A stretch of DNA of 14,868 nt from CAIWAH01 sp043755815. GTDB lineage: Bacteria > Verrucomicrobiota > Verrucomicrobiia > Limisphaerales > UBA9464. Both the position numbers and the translations under genes were made by a program. Under the pieces are notes generated by a model. It did not search any database and was not told where the DNA came from. It saw nothing but the letters and a program-made list of their open reading frames with translations. Location of the stretch: assembly GCA_043755815.1 (NCBI GenBank), contig JAYUSF010000225.1:1-14868 (forward strand), in the 5' to 3' direction. Positions 1 to 7,201 of the stretch are shown here, piece by piece. The number at the start of each line of letters is the position of its first letter. Positions within the stretch are counted from its first letter, which is position 1.

Positions 1-88
1 CTTCGCCGCCGTCATGGCCGCCGACCACGCCCGGCGCGTCCTCTTCACCGTCACTGCCCGCCGCCCCAACCTCCGCCCTCCTTCGTGA
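1..88 (+). CDS. 3' end of an upstream gene (partial, unidentified)
   Basis: The window opens inside a reading frame with codons starting at position 2 that runs 28 codons to a TGA at 86-88. Nearly every third position is G or C (about 24 of 28), which matches the confident genes here; the other two plus-strand frames do not show this. The peptide ends in TARRPNLRPPS, a basic proline-rich tail. Too little is present to identify a family. It is probably transcribed in the same direction as the TPR gene that starts 105 bases later. A competing frame (codons from position 3) stays open to a TGA at 195-197 that overlaps the next start codon, but it has only about half G/C at third positions. Confidence 0.42.
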   Translation, partial: FAAVMAADHARRVLFTVTARRPNLRPPS

Positions 89-182
89 ATACGCCCTGGG
101 ATTGGTGAAATCAATCGTTCAGGCACTTGTTGCTTGGTGGCTGCGCCGACATGCTTTTAGTCTGTCTGCAACTGGGATCGGC

Positions 183-187
183 AGGGA
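183..187 (+). promoter_or_regulatory. Ribosome binding site for the first TPR gene
   Basis: AGGGA lies 6 bases upstream of the ATG at 194. It supports this start and separates it from the unlikely frames that cross this region. Confidence 0.5.
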
Positions 188-193
188 CCATCT

Positions 194-1891
194 ATGATCA
201 ATCTGGAGGCCAACTCAACCGCACGGCGGCAGTCCGCGCAACGCTTCTACCGTCTCCTTGGCGTGTTTGGTCTGCTGGCGCTGCTCGTCGGCGTGGGCGC
301 CCGCCCCGCCTATCGGTGGTTCCGGGCCCAGCGCACCTTGGGGATGGTAACCCAAGGCGAGGCGGCGGCGGCTCTGGGCAAATGGGAACAGGTGGGGCGC
401 GTGGTTAAGACGACCCTGAGCCTGGCGCCCGCCGAACCCCGGGTCATCCGGCTCGCGGCGCGCTACTGTTCGGCGACCAACCTCGCGGCCGGATTGGGTT
501 ACTGGCAAACGACCCGGGCAACCCTTGGCCTGACCTTCGAAGACCGGCTGGACTACACCCGCCTGGCCCTCGTGCTGGGGCGAACGGATCTTTCGGCCCA
601 ACTGCTCCAGGAATTGGTCGCCACGAACCGGATGGATCCCCGGGTGCTCGGCCTCGCGGTGCGACATGCGCAGGCGGTTGGGCAACCCGCTTCGGCCATT
701 GAGGCGGCGCGTGACTGGGTGAGTGCTACCCCGGGTGATGAAGAGGCGGAATTCACCTTGGGACGGTTGCTCTGCAGCCAGCCCAGCGAAGGTGATCGCC
801 GTGAAGGGCGGGGTCTGCTGTGGGGGTTGGCGCTGCGCCCGGGGAAACTCCGGCCGCCCGCGGTCGAACTGCTGGTGGCCAGTCCGGAGTTGAACGAGGG
901 CGAAAGCCGGGTGCTGCTCAAGCAGGTGGAAAACCAGCCGGAACACCTTGTCACCGGCTATGCCCTCCGCATCCGCCTGCAACCGCCAGACCGGTCACCC
1001 TTGATCGACGCAATGATCCAGGCCGCGCTCGCCGATGGCACGCCGCAGCAACTCCTGCGGGCGGCCGGCTGGTTGGCGGGGCATGGAGAAATCAAACGGG
1101 TGCTGGACGTTCTGCCCCGAAAGGTTGCGGAAAATGACCCTGCCCTCCTCTCGGCCCGACTTCAGGCGCTGCTTCAAGTGGGTGAATTGGCGGAAGCGGT
1201 GCGCTATCTGGAACTGAACTCCGCGAAAATAGAGCCGTTCGTCCTTCATTGCCTCCGGGCGGCGGCAGCCCAAAAGGATAACAAACCCCAGATGGTCGTT
1301 GGCCATTTGCAGAGTGCCATGGCGGCCGCGGCGAAGGAGCCTGGAAAACTCCAGGCGGTGGCGCGATATGCGGAACACCTTGGGCAGACCAACGCAGCCA
1401 TTTCAGCCCATCAGAAGCTTTTGAACTGGCCGGCGGCAACCGTGACGGCCGGCCAAAACATCATCCGGCTGGCGACCGGACCAAACGATACCCGGATCCT
1501 GCGTGAGACCTTCGGCCAACTGGCGAACTACCTGCCGGGAGATCGCGGTGTCGCGATCCGCAATGCCTATCTGGCCGCCTTGGTGAACGACGTGGATTCG
1601 CGGATCAAGGCCGACCTGCCGCGGCTACGGACCGAGGCCGGCAAGGATTTCGAGGCCGCCCTCGCCGTGGCCGCGGTGGAATACCGCCTCGGGGAACATC
1701 CGGCGGCCCTCGCCCGAATCGAGGCCATTCCGAATGCTTGGATCAAGGAACTGCCCAGCCGGGCGGCCGTTTACGCCGCCATCCTGGCCGCGAATGGGCA
1801 GCGCGAGCCGGCGAGCCGGCTGGCCCGGTCAATCGATCCCACCACGCTGCGGACCGAGGAACTGGAGCTGATCAAGGAACTGAGACAGTAG
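194..1891 (+). CDS. Membrane-anchored TPR-like repeat protein, paralogue 1
   Basis: A 565-aa protein. After a basic N-terminus (RR at 11-12, R17, R20) comes one hydrophobic helix at about residues 20-36, then a conserved juxtamembrane motif ARPAYRWFRAQR (36-47). The rest is alanine- and leucine-rich, predicted all-helical, and arranged like degenerate TPR or Sel1-like helical pairs, for example the segments near 55-90, 165-190 and 480-510. I infer that it is anchored by its N-terminus with the helical domain outside the cytoplasm, or on the periplasmic face, acting as a protein-interaction scaffold; no catalytic motif is visible. The ATG is preceded by AGGGA at 183-187 with 6-base spacing, one of the better ribosome sites here. 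It aligns without gaps to the downstream gene at 2349-4067 and ends in the same ELRQ tail, so the two arose by tandem duplication. No specific function is recognised. Confidence 0.85.
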   Translation: MINLEANSTARRQSAQRFYRLLGVFGLLALLVGVGARPAYRWFRAQRTLGMVTQGEAAAALGKWEQVGRVVKTTLSLAPAEPRVIRLAARYCSATNLAAGLGYWQTTRATLGLTFEDRLDYTRLALVLGRTDLSAQLLQELVATNRMDPRVLGLAVRHAQAVGQPASAIEAARDWVSATPGDEEAEFTLGRLLCSQPSEGDRREGRGLLWGLALRPGKLRPPAVELLVASPELNEGESRVLLKQVENQPEHLVTGYALRIRLQPPDRSPLIDAMIQAALADGTPQQLLRAAGWLAGHGEIKRVLDVLPRKVAENDPALLSARLQALLQVGELAEAVRYLELNSAKIEPFVLHCLRAAAAQKDNKPQMVVGHLQSAMAAAAKEPGKLQAVARYAEHLGQTNAAISAHQKLLNWPAATVTAGQNIIRLATGPNDTRILRETFGQLANYLPGDRGVAIRNAYLAALVNDVDSRIKADLPRLRTEAGKDFEAALAVAAVEYRLGEHPAALARIEAIPNAWIKELPSRAAVYAAILAANGQREPASRLARSIDPTTLRTEELELIKELRQ

Positions 1892-2043
1892 CGGTTGCCC
1901 CATGTCCCCTCGGCGAGCCCATCGGCGGATTGCCTGAACCCGGCGATCGGCGAAGCCTGAGCGGCGCTACCGGTTGGGAGAATTCGGCAGGGCGCGCAAT
2001 TTACGCTGGGACTGGCGGCGGAGTTTCCAACCGGACCCAACCT
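1892..2043. other. Non-coding spacer 5' of the palindromic element
   Basis: No convincing gene lies between the first TPR gene and the palindromic element. The spacer contains an 8-bp inverted pair, CCGGTTGG (1970-1977) and CCAACCGG (2027-2034), about 49 bases apart, which may be decayed repeat material related to the element that follows. Open frames crossing this stretch on both strands give arginine- and glycine-rich peptides unlike the neighbouring genes. No U-tract terminator follows the stop at 1889-1891. Confidence 0.4.
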
Positions 2044-2210
2044 CGGGGCGCAACTTTTCATCGTGGCTGCGAGCCCGCCACGCGGGCTGGGTCCGGTGGC
2101 GCGAGGCTCCGGCCGAGCGAGTGGGTCCCACCGGCTCCGCCGGAGCTTCGCGCCACCCAGGAGGGTTCCGTCGCGATGAACTTTCAACCACGATGACAAG
2201 TTGCGCCCGG
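2044..2210. repeat. Palindromic MITE/REP-like element with terminal inverted repeats
   Basis: The outer arms are 26-bp imperfect inverted repeats: 2044-2069 (containing GCGCAACTTTTCATCGTGG) and 2185-2210 (reverse complement containing GCGCAACTTGTCATCGTGG), with three mismatches. Inside is a second palindrome, 2095-2119 against 2133-2157, whose first 19 bases (GGTGGCGCGAGGCTCCGGC) pair with one mismatch. Its centre at 2121-2131 is itself a small hairpin (GTGGG-T-CCCAC). A further perfect hairpin lies at 2072-2088 (AGCCCGC-CAC-GCGGGCT). Because the core is palindromic, both strands translate to nearly the same peptide (WREAPAE..GPT.SAGASRH). There is no open frame for a transposase, so it would be non-autonomous. 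I see no clear target-site duplication. The family name is uncertain; the structure is plain in the sequence. Confidence 0.75.
2072..2088 (+). repeat. Perfect 7-bp stem hairpin inside the palindromic element
   Basis: AGCCCGC, loop CAC, GCGGGCT: a perfect stem with a 3-base loop, between the left terminal repeat and the inner palindrome. It makes the left half of the element longer than the right half, so the element is not a simple symmetric palindrome. Confidence 0.6.
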
Positions 2211-2348
2211 CGGAGGCAGGAATGTCGCTTCAAACTTGAACTGAACCGGCACCTGCGCTTTGGTGCGGAACAGTCGGCGGCGAAACTCCCCGGTGCAGGG
2301 ATGCACGGCCGAGAATCCGCGCGCCCCAGGTTACAGTCAGGCAGCCCA
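2211..2348. other. Leader of the second TPR gene, no gene seen
   Basis: This 138-base stretch lies between the palindromic element and the ATG at 2349. The frame of the downstream gene stays open through it, but its translation is rich in R, S and cysteine and does not match the first paralogue, so I treat it as untranslated. No good promoter boxes are visible. The only purine-rich bases near the start codon are weak (TCAGG about 8 bases upstream). Confidence 0.4.
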
Positions 2349-4067
2349 ATGAAACTCATCAATCCCCAGGACGAGAAGACGGCCGAGCAGTTCGGGCAGA
2401 TGCGGGACACGTCCAAGCGGTTCTTTTTCCTTTTGGTCATATTGGGAGGGATCGCCCTGTTTGGACTCGTGGGAGCCCGGCCGGCGTATCGGTGGTTCAA
2501 GTCGCAACGGGCACTCGCCATGGTCACGAAAGGCGAGGCGGCGGCGGCCACCAACGATTGGGTGCAGGTCGGCCGGGTCGTCCAGACCACCCTGCGCCTA
2601 GCTCCGGAGGAGCCCCGGGTCGTTCGGCTGGCCGCCCGCTACTGCACCGAGATCGGCAACCCGGCGGGAATCGGCTATTGGCAGTCGACCGAGACCCAGT
2701 TGGGACTGTCCTTGGACGATCAGATCGAATACGCCCGGCTCGCCGTCGGGTTGGGCCGGACGGATCTTTCCGCGCAACTGCTCCAGAAACTGGTCGCCAC
2801 GAACAAAATCGATCCCAAGGTGCTCCGGCTGACGGTGATCCATGCCAAGGCCGTGGGAAGTGCCCGTGAAGCCCTGGCGGCGGCGCGGCGGTGGGTTTCG
2901 GCGGCACCGGGCGATGAGGAGGCGGAGTTCGCCCTCGCCGGACTGCTCCTGGCGGGAGGAAACGAAGCGGAACGCCGCGAAGGCCAAGGACTGCTCTGGG
3001 GCATTGCGTTGGGCAACAGCCCGCGCCGGTGGGAAGCGATTGACAGCCTGGCGATGAGCCCCGGGCTAAGCCAGGGGGAGAACCTCGTGCTGTTGAAGCA
3101 GATCGAGAACCGGCCGGAACAGCTCGTCACCGCCTATGCCCTCCGCATCAAGCTACACCCGGCCGAAAAATCCGAACTGATCAACGCGCTGATCAAGGCC
3201 GTGACGGACGACGGAACGACGCGACAGCTCGCGCTGGCCGCCGGCTGGTTGGCGGACAATGGCGAAACCAAGCGGGTGCTGGATGTCCTGCCCGCAAACG
3301 TGGGGGAAAAGGATCCGATCCTGATGACGGGGCGCCTGCAGGCCCTGCTGGAAACCGGACAGCTGGCCGAGGTGAAGCGGGTCCTGGAATTCGACACCAC
3401 CAAGGTTGAGGCCTTCATGCTCCACTGCCTGCGGGCGATGGCGGCCCAGAAGGAAAACAAACCGCAGCAGATGGCCGGACATTTCGAAAACGCCCTGGTC
3501 GCCGCCGGCAACAATCCCGCCCGGCTCCGGTTTGTGGCGGGTTATGCGGAACGGCTCGGGCAGGCCGCCGCGGCGGTCTCGGCCTATCGTCGCCTGATGA
3601 ACTGGCCGCCCGCGACGGTGGAGGCCGGGCGGAACATCCTTCGCCTCGCAAATGGGATGAACGACACGCGAACGCTGAGGGACACCACCGGCCACTTGGC
3701 CAGCTATCTGCCGGGCGACCGCAACATCGCCATCATGCAGGCCTATTTTTCCGCCCTGCTCAACGACGCCAATCCGCGGACGAAAGCCGACTTGCTCCGC
3801 CTGGCGGGCCAGAACTCCAAAGATCCCGAAGCCGCGCTGGCGCTGGCCCTGGTTGAGCACCGCCTGGGCGAGCACCCGTCGTCCCTCGCGCGCATCGAGG
3901 CCATCGGGTCCGAATGGATCAAGGAAGTTCCCCAACGGGGAGCCGTTTATGCGGCCATCCTCGCGGCCAACGACCAACGCGAGCCCGCCCGCCGGCTGGC
4001 CCGGTCGCTGGATCCGGCCAAACTGCGGCCTGAAGAATTGGACCTCATCAGGGAATTGCGGCAATAA
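2349..4067 (+). CDS. Membrane-anchored TPR-like repeat protein, paralogue 2
   Basis: A 572-aa protein when started at ATG 2349. The same frame is open back to 1974, but the extra 125 codons come from the palindromic element and have no match in the upstream paralogue. From 2349 the order is the same as in paralogue 1: a polar N-terminus, a hydrophobic helix at about 25-42, the juxtamembrane motif GARPAYRWFKSQR, then helical TPR-like repeats to a shared ELRQ end. Conserved blocks include GRTDLSAQLLQ, GDEEAEF, KRVLDVLP, LHCLRA and YLPGDR. Divergence from paralogue 1 is spread along the whole length and both are intact, which suggests both are maintained under selection. The role is unknown; I infer a scaffold at the inner membrane. 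The stop lies 36 bases from the convergent glycosyltransferase gene end. A second ATG at 2400 would remove 17 polar residues and keep the helix. Confidence 0.85.
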   Translation: MKLINPQDEKTAEQFGQMRDTSKRFFFLLVILGGIALFGLVGARPAYRWFKSQRALAMVTKGEAAAATNDWVQVGRVVQTTLRLAPEEPRVVRLAARYCTEIGNPAGIGYWQSTETQLGLSLDDQIEYARLAVGLGRTDLSAQLLQKLVATNKIDPKVLRLTVIHAKAVGSAREALAAARRWVSAAPGDEEAEFALAGLLLAGGNEAERREGQGLLWGIALGNSPRRWEAIDSLAMSPGLSQGENLVLLKQIENRPEQLVTAYALRIKLHPAEKSELINALIKAVTDDGTTRQLALAAGWLADNGETKRVLDVLPANVGEKDPILMTGRLQALLETGQLAEVKRVLEFDTTKVEAFMLHCLRAMAAQKENKPQQMAGHFENALVAAGNNPARLRFVAGYAERLGQAAAAVSAYRRLMNWPPATVEAGRNILRLANGMNDTRTLRDTTGHLASYLPGDRNIAIMQAYFSALLNDANPRTKADLLRLAGQNSKDPEAALALALVEHRLGEHPSSLARIEAIGSEWIKEVPQRGAVYAAILAANDQREPARRLARSLDPAKLRPEELDLIRELRQ

Positions 4068-4080
4068 GGCTTGGCGACCC

Positions 4081-4105
4081 GGCCCCGGTTGGAAGCGCCG
4101 GGGTC
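4081..4105. terminator. Possible bidirectional hairpin between convergent genes
   Basis: GGCCCCGG (4081-4088) can pair with CCGGGGTC (4098-4105) across a 9-base loop, giving 8 bp with one G-U. It sits in the short gap between the plus-strand TPR gene (ends 4067) and the minus-strand glycosyltransferase gene, whose stop codon it overlaps. There is no clear U-tract on either side, so intrinsic termination is uncertain. Confidence 0.3.
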
Positions 4106-4883
4106 AATCCAGCGAATACCGGCGCAGCCCCAGCCATTGGCCCGCGACCTTCCAGAGGAACAGCGGATTGTTCCGGAGGTAACGCTTCCAGAGGCGACGG
4201 GGTTCCTGGCAGAGCCGGAAGAGCCACTCAAAGCCGCTCCGCTGCACCCAGCGGGGCGCCTGCCGGACACGGCCGGCGTGAAAATCAAAGGCCGCCCCGA
4301 CCCCCATCATGATTTTGGTTTCCAGGCGGCCGAGGTGCGCCGCCATGAATCGCTCCTGCTTCGGCGTGCTGAGGCCCACCCAGAAAAAATCCGGCTTGAG
4401 GCGGCTGACCTCCGCCTGCAGCGCGCCGAATTCGGCCTCGGTCAGCGGCCGGAAAGGAGGCGTGCACGTGCCCACAATCCGGGTTCCTGGAAACCGCGCT
4501 TCCAGCCGCCCTTTGAGTTCACCGGTCACCCCTTCCCCGCCGCCAAAAAAGTAGTGCGTGTGACCGCTGGTCTGCGTCCAGGCAAAGATGCGCTCCATCA
4601 GTTCGGGACCGTAAACCCGGCCCATGGTCCGATGGCCCGCGAGCCGTCCCAGCCAGACCATCGGCATGCCGTCCGGCGTGCTCAGCAGCGAGCGGTTATG
4701 GATGTGCCGGAGGGCGTCGTCCGCCTGGGATTCGATCACTCCGTGGACTCCCGTGACCGTGACATAACCCTTCTGGCCCGCCGTGAGCGCGGCAGCGAGG
4801 CCCGCCACCGCGGAATCGAGATTCAGGGCTGATATGCCGACCCCGAGCACGTTGACGCGCGGCGGCGGAGTGAACGAAGACAT
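4104..4883 (-). CDS. WecG/TagA/CpsF-family glycosyltransferase
   Basis: A 259-aa protein of the GT26 type. Family enzymes transfer a sugar such as ManNAc or ManNAcA from a UDP donor to a polyprenyl-diphosphate-linked sugar at the cytoplasmic face of the membrane. Signature blocks are TPDGMPMVW (69-77, with D71 at the position of the proposed catalytic Asp), RVYGPEL (89-95), WVGLSTPKQE (168-177), GVGAAFDFHAG (194-204) and APRWVQRSGFEWLFRL (209-224). A basic tail (PRRLWKRYLRNNP) resembles the membrane-association segment of TagA. Length is normal for the family. The open frame extends upstream to 5294, but that part is shadow of moeA; ATG 4883 begins MSSFTPPPRVNVLGV, which fits the family N-terminus. 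It is the last gene of the minus-strand operon, 35 bases after moeA, and it would act on the product of the WecA-like enzyme. Donor and product cannot be told from sequence. Confidence 0.9.
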   Translation of the reverse strand: MSSFTPPPRVNVLGVGISALNLDSAVAGLAAALTAGQKGYVTVTGVHGVIESQADDALRHIHNRSLLSTPDGMPMVWLGRLAGHRTMGRVYGPELMERIFAWTQTSGHTHYFFGGGEGVTGELKGRLEARFPGTRIVGTCTPPFRPLTEAEFGALQAEVSRLKPDFFWVGLSTPKQERFMAAHLGRLETKIMMGVGAAFDFHAGRVRQAPRWVQRSGFEWLFRLCQEPRRLWKRYLRNNPLFLWKVAGQWLGLRRYSLD

Positions 4884-4918
4884 GGCGCAGGCTACCGCGA
4901 ACCCGCAACGGACGGAAG

Positions 4919-6097
4919 TCACCAGCGAATCACGGGCACAATGCGGCCCGCTTCGAACGTCGCCCCGGCGGGGAGATCGACCAACCCATCGGCCGCCGCG
5001 AGGGACCGCAGCAGGTGTGAGGCCTGCGGTCCACTGGGGCGGACTCGGCCGTCGCGGTCGGTCATGACCCGCACGAAATGGCGGCGCCGGTCCGGGTTCG
5101 TCATTGGCTCGGCCAAGACCCCGGCGGTCGTCCGCAGCGCCGGATCTTCTCCCCGAAGTCTTCTCAGCGCCGGCAACACGAGGAGCACGCAGGTGACGAA
5201 GGCGGACACGGGATTTCCCGGGAGTCCCAAAAGGAACTTCCCACCCCAGGTTCCGAAGAAGAACGGCTTCCCGGGTTTCAACGCCAGTTTCCAAAACTCC
5301 AAGCTCCCTCCCAACCGGGCAAAGGCCGGCCGAATCAGGTCATGCTCCCCGACCGAAGCTCCGCCAATCGTGATCACCACGTCGGCGCGGTCAAACCCGT
5401 CGCGGAGACTCTTCGCGACGGAGTCCAGATCATCTGGCGGCGGGCGGAGAGAGACCACCTGAGCCCCGGATCGCGAGAGGAGTTCCCGCAGCGCCGCCGT
5501 GTTGGATTCGTAAACCTGCCCAAAGGCCAGCTCCGCCCCCACGGCAACCAACTCCGAGCCGTTGGGAAGCAACGCTACCCGGGGCTGTTGGGTGACCGGA
5601 ACCGTCGAGACCCCTTGGGCCGCCAGCAGACCGAGCAACTGCGGTGTCAGGATCTGGCCCAAGGGCGCGAGCAAGGTTCCACTCCGCACGTCTTCGCCGC
5701 GAAAGCGGACGTTCTCCCAAGGCTTTACCCCGTCGGAAACCTCCACGAATTCAGCGTCGGCGGAACACCGGGTGTCCTCCTGCATCACCACCGCATCCGC
5801 ACCGGGCGGCAACGGTGAGCCGGTGAAGACCCGCACCGTGGTTCCGGCCGTGATTTCGCCCGAAAAAGGGCGGCCCGCCGGCGCGGAACCGATGAGTTTC
5901 AGCCGCGAACCCGTCCCGGCGTCGGCCGAACGGACGGCAAATCCATCCATGGCCGAATTATCATAGGACGGGAGATCAGTGGCCGCGGTCACCGCTTCGG
6001 CCAAAACCCGCCCGCCGGCGTCGCCCAAGGGAACTGCTTCGGCCGGGAGCGGAGCCATCGCCTCCAAAAGCCAGGCGACACCGGATTCAAGCGTCAT
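4919..6097 (-). CDS. moeA: Molybdopterin molybdenumtransferase MoeA
   Basis: A 392-aa cytoplasmic enzyme that inserts molybdate into adenylylated molybdopterin in the last step of molybdenum cofactor synthesis. Visible motifs: DNSAMDGFAVR (46-56), TGSPLPPGADAVVMQED (92-108), the MoCF-domain loop TIGGASVGEHD (243-253), LKPGKPFFFG (273-282) and GLPGNPVSAF (291-300). A C-terminal MoeA domain IV follows (about 320-392). Length is normal and no key block is missing. The ATG at 6097 is preferred; an in-frame GTG lies immediately before it at 6100. The gene begins 12 bases after the stop of the WecA-like gene, so it is probably co-transcribed with polysaccharide genes. No other cofactor gene or molybdoenzyme is in the window, which makes this placement odd. 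Some genomes carry several MoeA paralogues, and this could be one of them. Confidence 0.93.
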   Translation of the reverse strand: MTLESGVAWLLEAMAPLPAEAVPLGDAGGRVLAEAVTAATDLPSYDNSAMDGFAVRSADAGTGSRLKLIGSAPAGRPFSGEITAGTTVRVFTGSPLPPGADAVVMQEDTRCSADAEFVEVSDGVKPWENVRFRGEDVRSGTLLAPLGQILTPQLLGLLAAQGVSTVPVTQQPRVALLPNGSELVAVGAELAFGQVYESNTAALRELLSRSGAQVVSLRPPPDDLDSVAKSLRDGFDRADVVITIGGASVGEHDLIRPAFARLGGSLEFWKLALKPGKPFFFGTWGGKFLLGLPGNPVSAFVTCVLLVLPALRRLRGEDPALRTTAGVLAEPMTNPDRRRHFVRVMTDRDGRVRPSGPQASHLLRSLAAADGLVDLPAGATFEAGRIVPVIRW

Positions 6098-6109
6098 CAC
6101 GGGACGGAA

Positions 6110-7201
6110 TCAGTTGGGCTTGGCCTCGGTTTCGCTCAGCCGTCGGACCCGGATGCGCCAAATCCAGTAAAGCCCGGTGGCGACCGCACCAAACGCCGCG
6201 CTGACGATGACCTGTTGCACGCCGTCCAACAGCGAAAGCACGATCGCCAGCAGACCGGTTGAGCCCGCGACCAGGTAAAGGGTCCAGGCCGCCTGACGGT
6301 GGTTCAGACCGAGATCGAGCAACCGGTGATGCACGTGCGTGCGGTCGGCCTGAAAGACCGATACGCCTCGGGCCATTCGGAGAACCATCACCCGCAACGT
6401 GTCGAACAGGGGCAGGCTGAAGAGGATCAGCGGCACGGTTAAGATCGGACTGGCGGCACCGGTCCCCTGATTAAAGACGGAAATCACCCCAATGCAGGCC
6501 AACACCAAGCCGATGGTGAGACTCCCGGAATCGCCGAGAAAGATCTGGGCCGGGGCATGGTTGTAGGCGAGAAATCCAAGGCACGCGCCCGCCAGCGCCA
6601 AGGTCAGCAGCGTCACCACGACGTTGCCCGAAATCGTGTTGATCACCGCCAGCGACAGCGCAATGCAGGCAGTCACCCCGGCCACCAGGCCGTCGATGCC
6701 GTCGAGGAGGTTGATCGCATTCGTCACGCCGACAATCCAAAGCACGGTAATCGGCAGGCTGAAAACGCCGACCTGAAATGGCTCCAACCCCCACGGGTTG
6801 TCGATCCCCTGAATTTTGAACCCTCCGAACCAGAGCCCGACCGCAATCAGGATTTGGGCGATGAATTTCTTGGAGGCGTCCGCTCCCTTGCAATCGTCAT
6901 AGATGCCCAGGGCCAACATGGCGAAAACCCCGAGAATCAGGGTGCCAAACAGTGTCTCGTAATTCTGAAAGGCCAGTGAAACCGGGTTGCGCAGGAGATA
7001 TAGCGCCGCCCAGGGCAGGCAGAAACCGAGCACCACCGCCACGCCGCCCAAACGGGGAGTTGGCCGGGCATGCACCTTGCGCGCATTGGGCAGATCAATC
7101 GCCCCGATCCGATGTGCCAGCCACGCCGCGAACGGGGTCAGCCAAAAGGCTCCCATCGCGGCAATGAACAGCATCAGCAGGTATGTCTTGTAGCTCGTCA
7201 T
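6110..7201 (-). CDS. WecA/TagO-family undecaprenyl-phosphate sugar-1-phosphate transferase
   Basis: A 363-aa polytopic inner-membrane enzyme that moves a sugar-1-phosphate, usually GlcNAc-1-P, from a UDP-sugar to undecaprenyl phosphate, the first committed step of many surface glycans. Motifs in order: LPNARKVHARPTPRLGG (37-53), the catalytic metal-binding YDD (101-103), NAINLLDGIDGL (161-172), FLGDSGS (221-227) and the HIH-like cytoplasmic loop DRTHVHHRLL (286-295). About ten hydrophobic segments cover the rest. The HIH-type loop and the NAIN..DG motif favour WecA/TagO over MraY. Its start overlaps the previous gene's stop by 4 bases (ATGA), indicating translational coupling. It anchors the pathway interpretation of the operon, since the downstream WecG/TagA-type enzyme normally uses this lipid-linked product. 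The exact sugar is not provable from sequence. Confidence 0.92.
   Translation of the reverse strand: MTSYKTYLLMLFIAAMGAFWLTPFAAWLAHRIGAIDLPNARKVHARPTPRLGGVAVVLGFCLPWAALYLLRNPVSLAFQNYETLFGTLILGVFAMLALGIYDDCKGADASKKFIAQILIAVGLWFGGFKIQGIDNPWGLEPFQVGVFSLPITVLWIVGVTNAINLLDGIDGLVAGVTACIALSLAVINTISGNVVVTLLTLALAGACLGFLAYNHAPAQIFLGDSGSLTIGLVLACIGVISVFNQGTGAASPILTVPLILFSLPLFDTLRVMVLRMARGVSVFQADRTHVHHRLLDLGLNHRQAAWTLYLVAGSTGLLAIVLSLLDGVQQVIVSAAFGAVATGLYWIWRIRVRRLSETEAKPN

Noticed and set aside
3..197. Frame with a TGA overlapping the first TPR start codon (ATGA), suggesting a coupled upstream gene
   Set aside because: Third-position G/C is only about half, its first third is S, P and T rich, and the competing frame ending at 88 has much stronger coding bias. 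Not fully excluded.
215..982. Long minus-strand open frame opposite the first TPR gene
   Set aside because: It is the shadow of a high-GC coding region; composition is rich in R, P and Q, with no domain, and the plus-strand gene is clearly real.
4071..4832. Plus-strand 253-codon open frame opposite the WecG/TagA-like gene
   Set aside because: The minus strand has unambiguous family motifs; the plus frame is charged low-complexity shadow sequence.
4883..5294. N-terminal extension of the WecG/TagA-like protein to 396 aa
   Set aside because: The extension overlaps the moeA coding region in another frame, is R, G and P rich, and family proteins begin where the ATG at 4883 places it.
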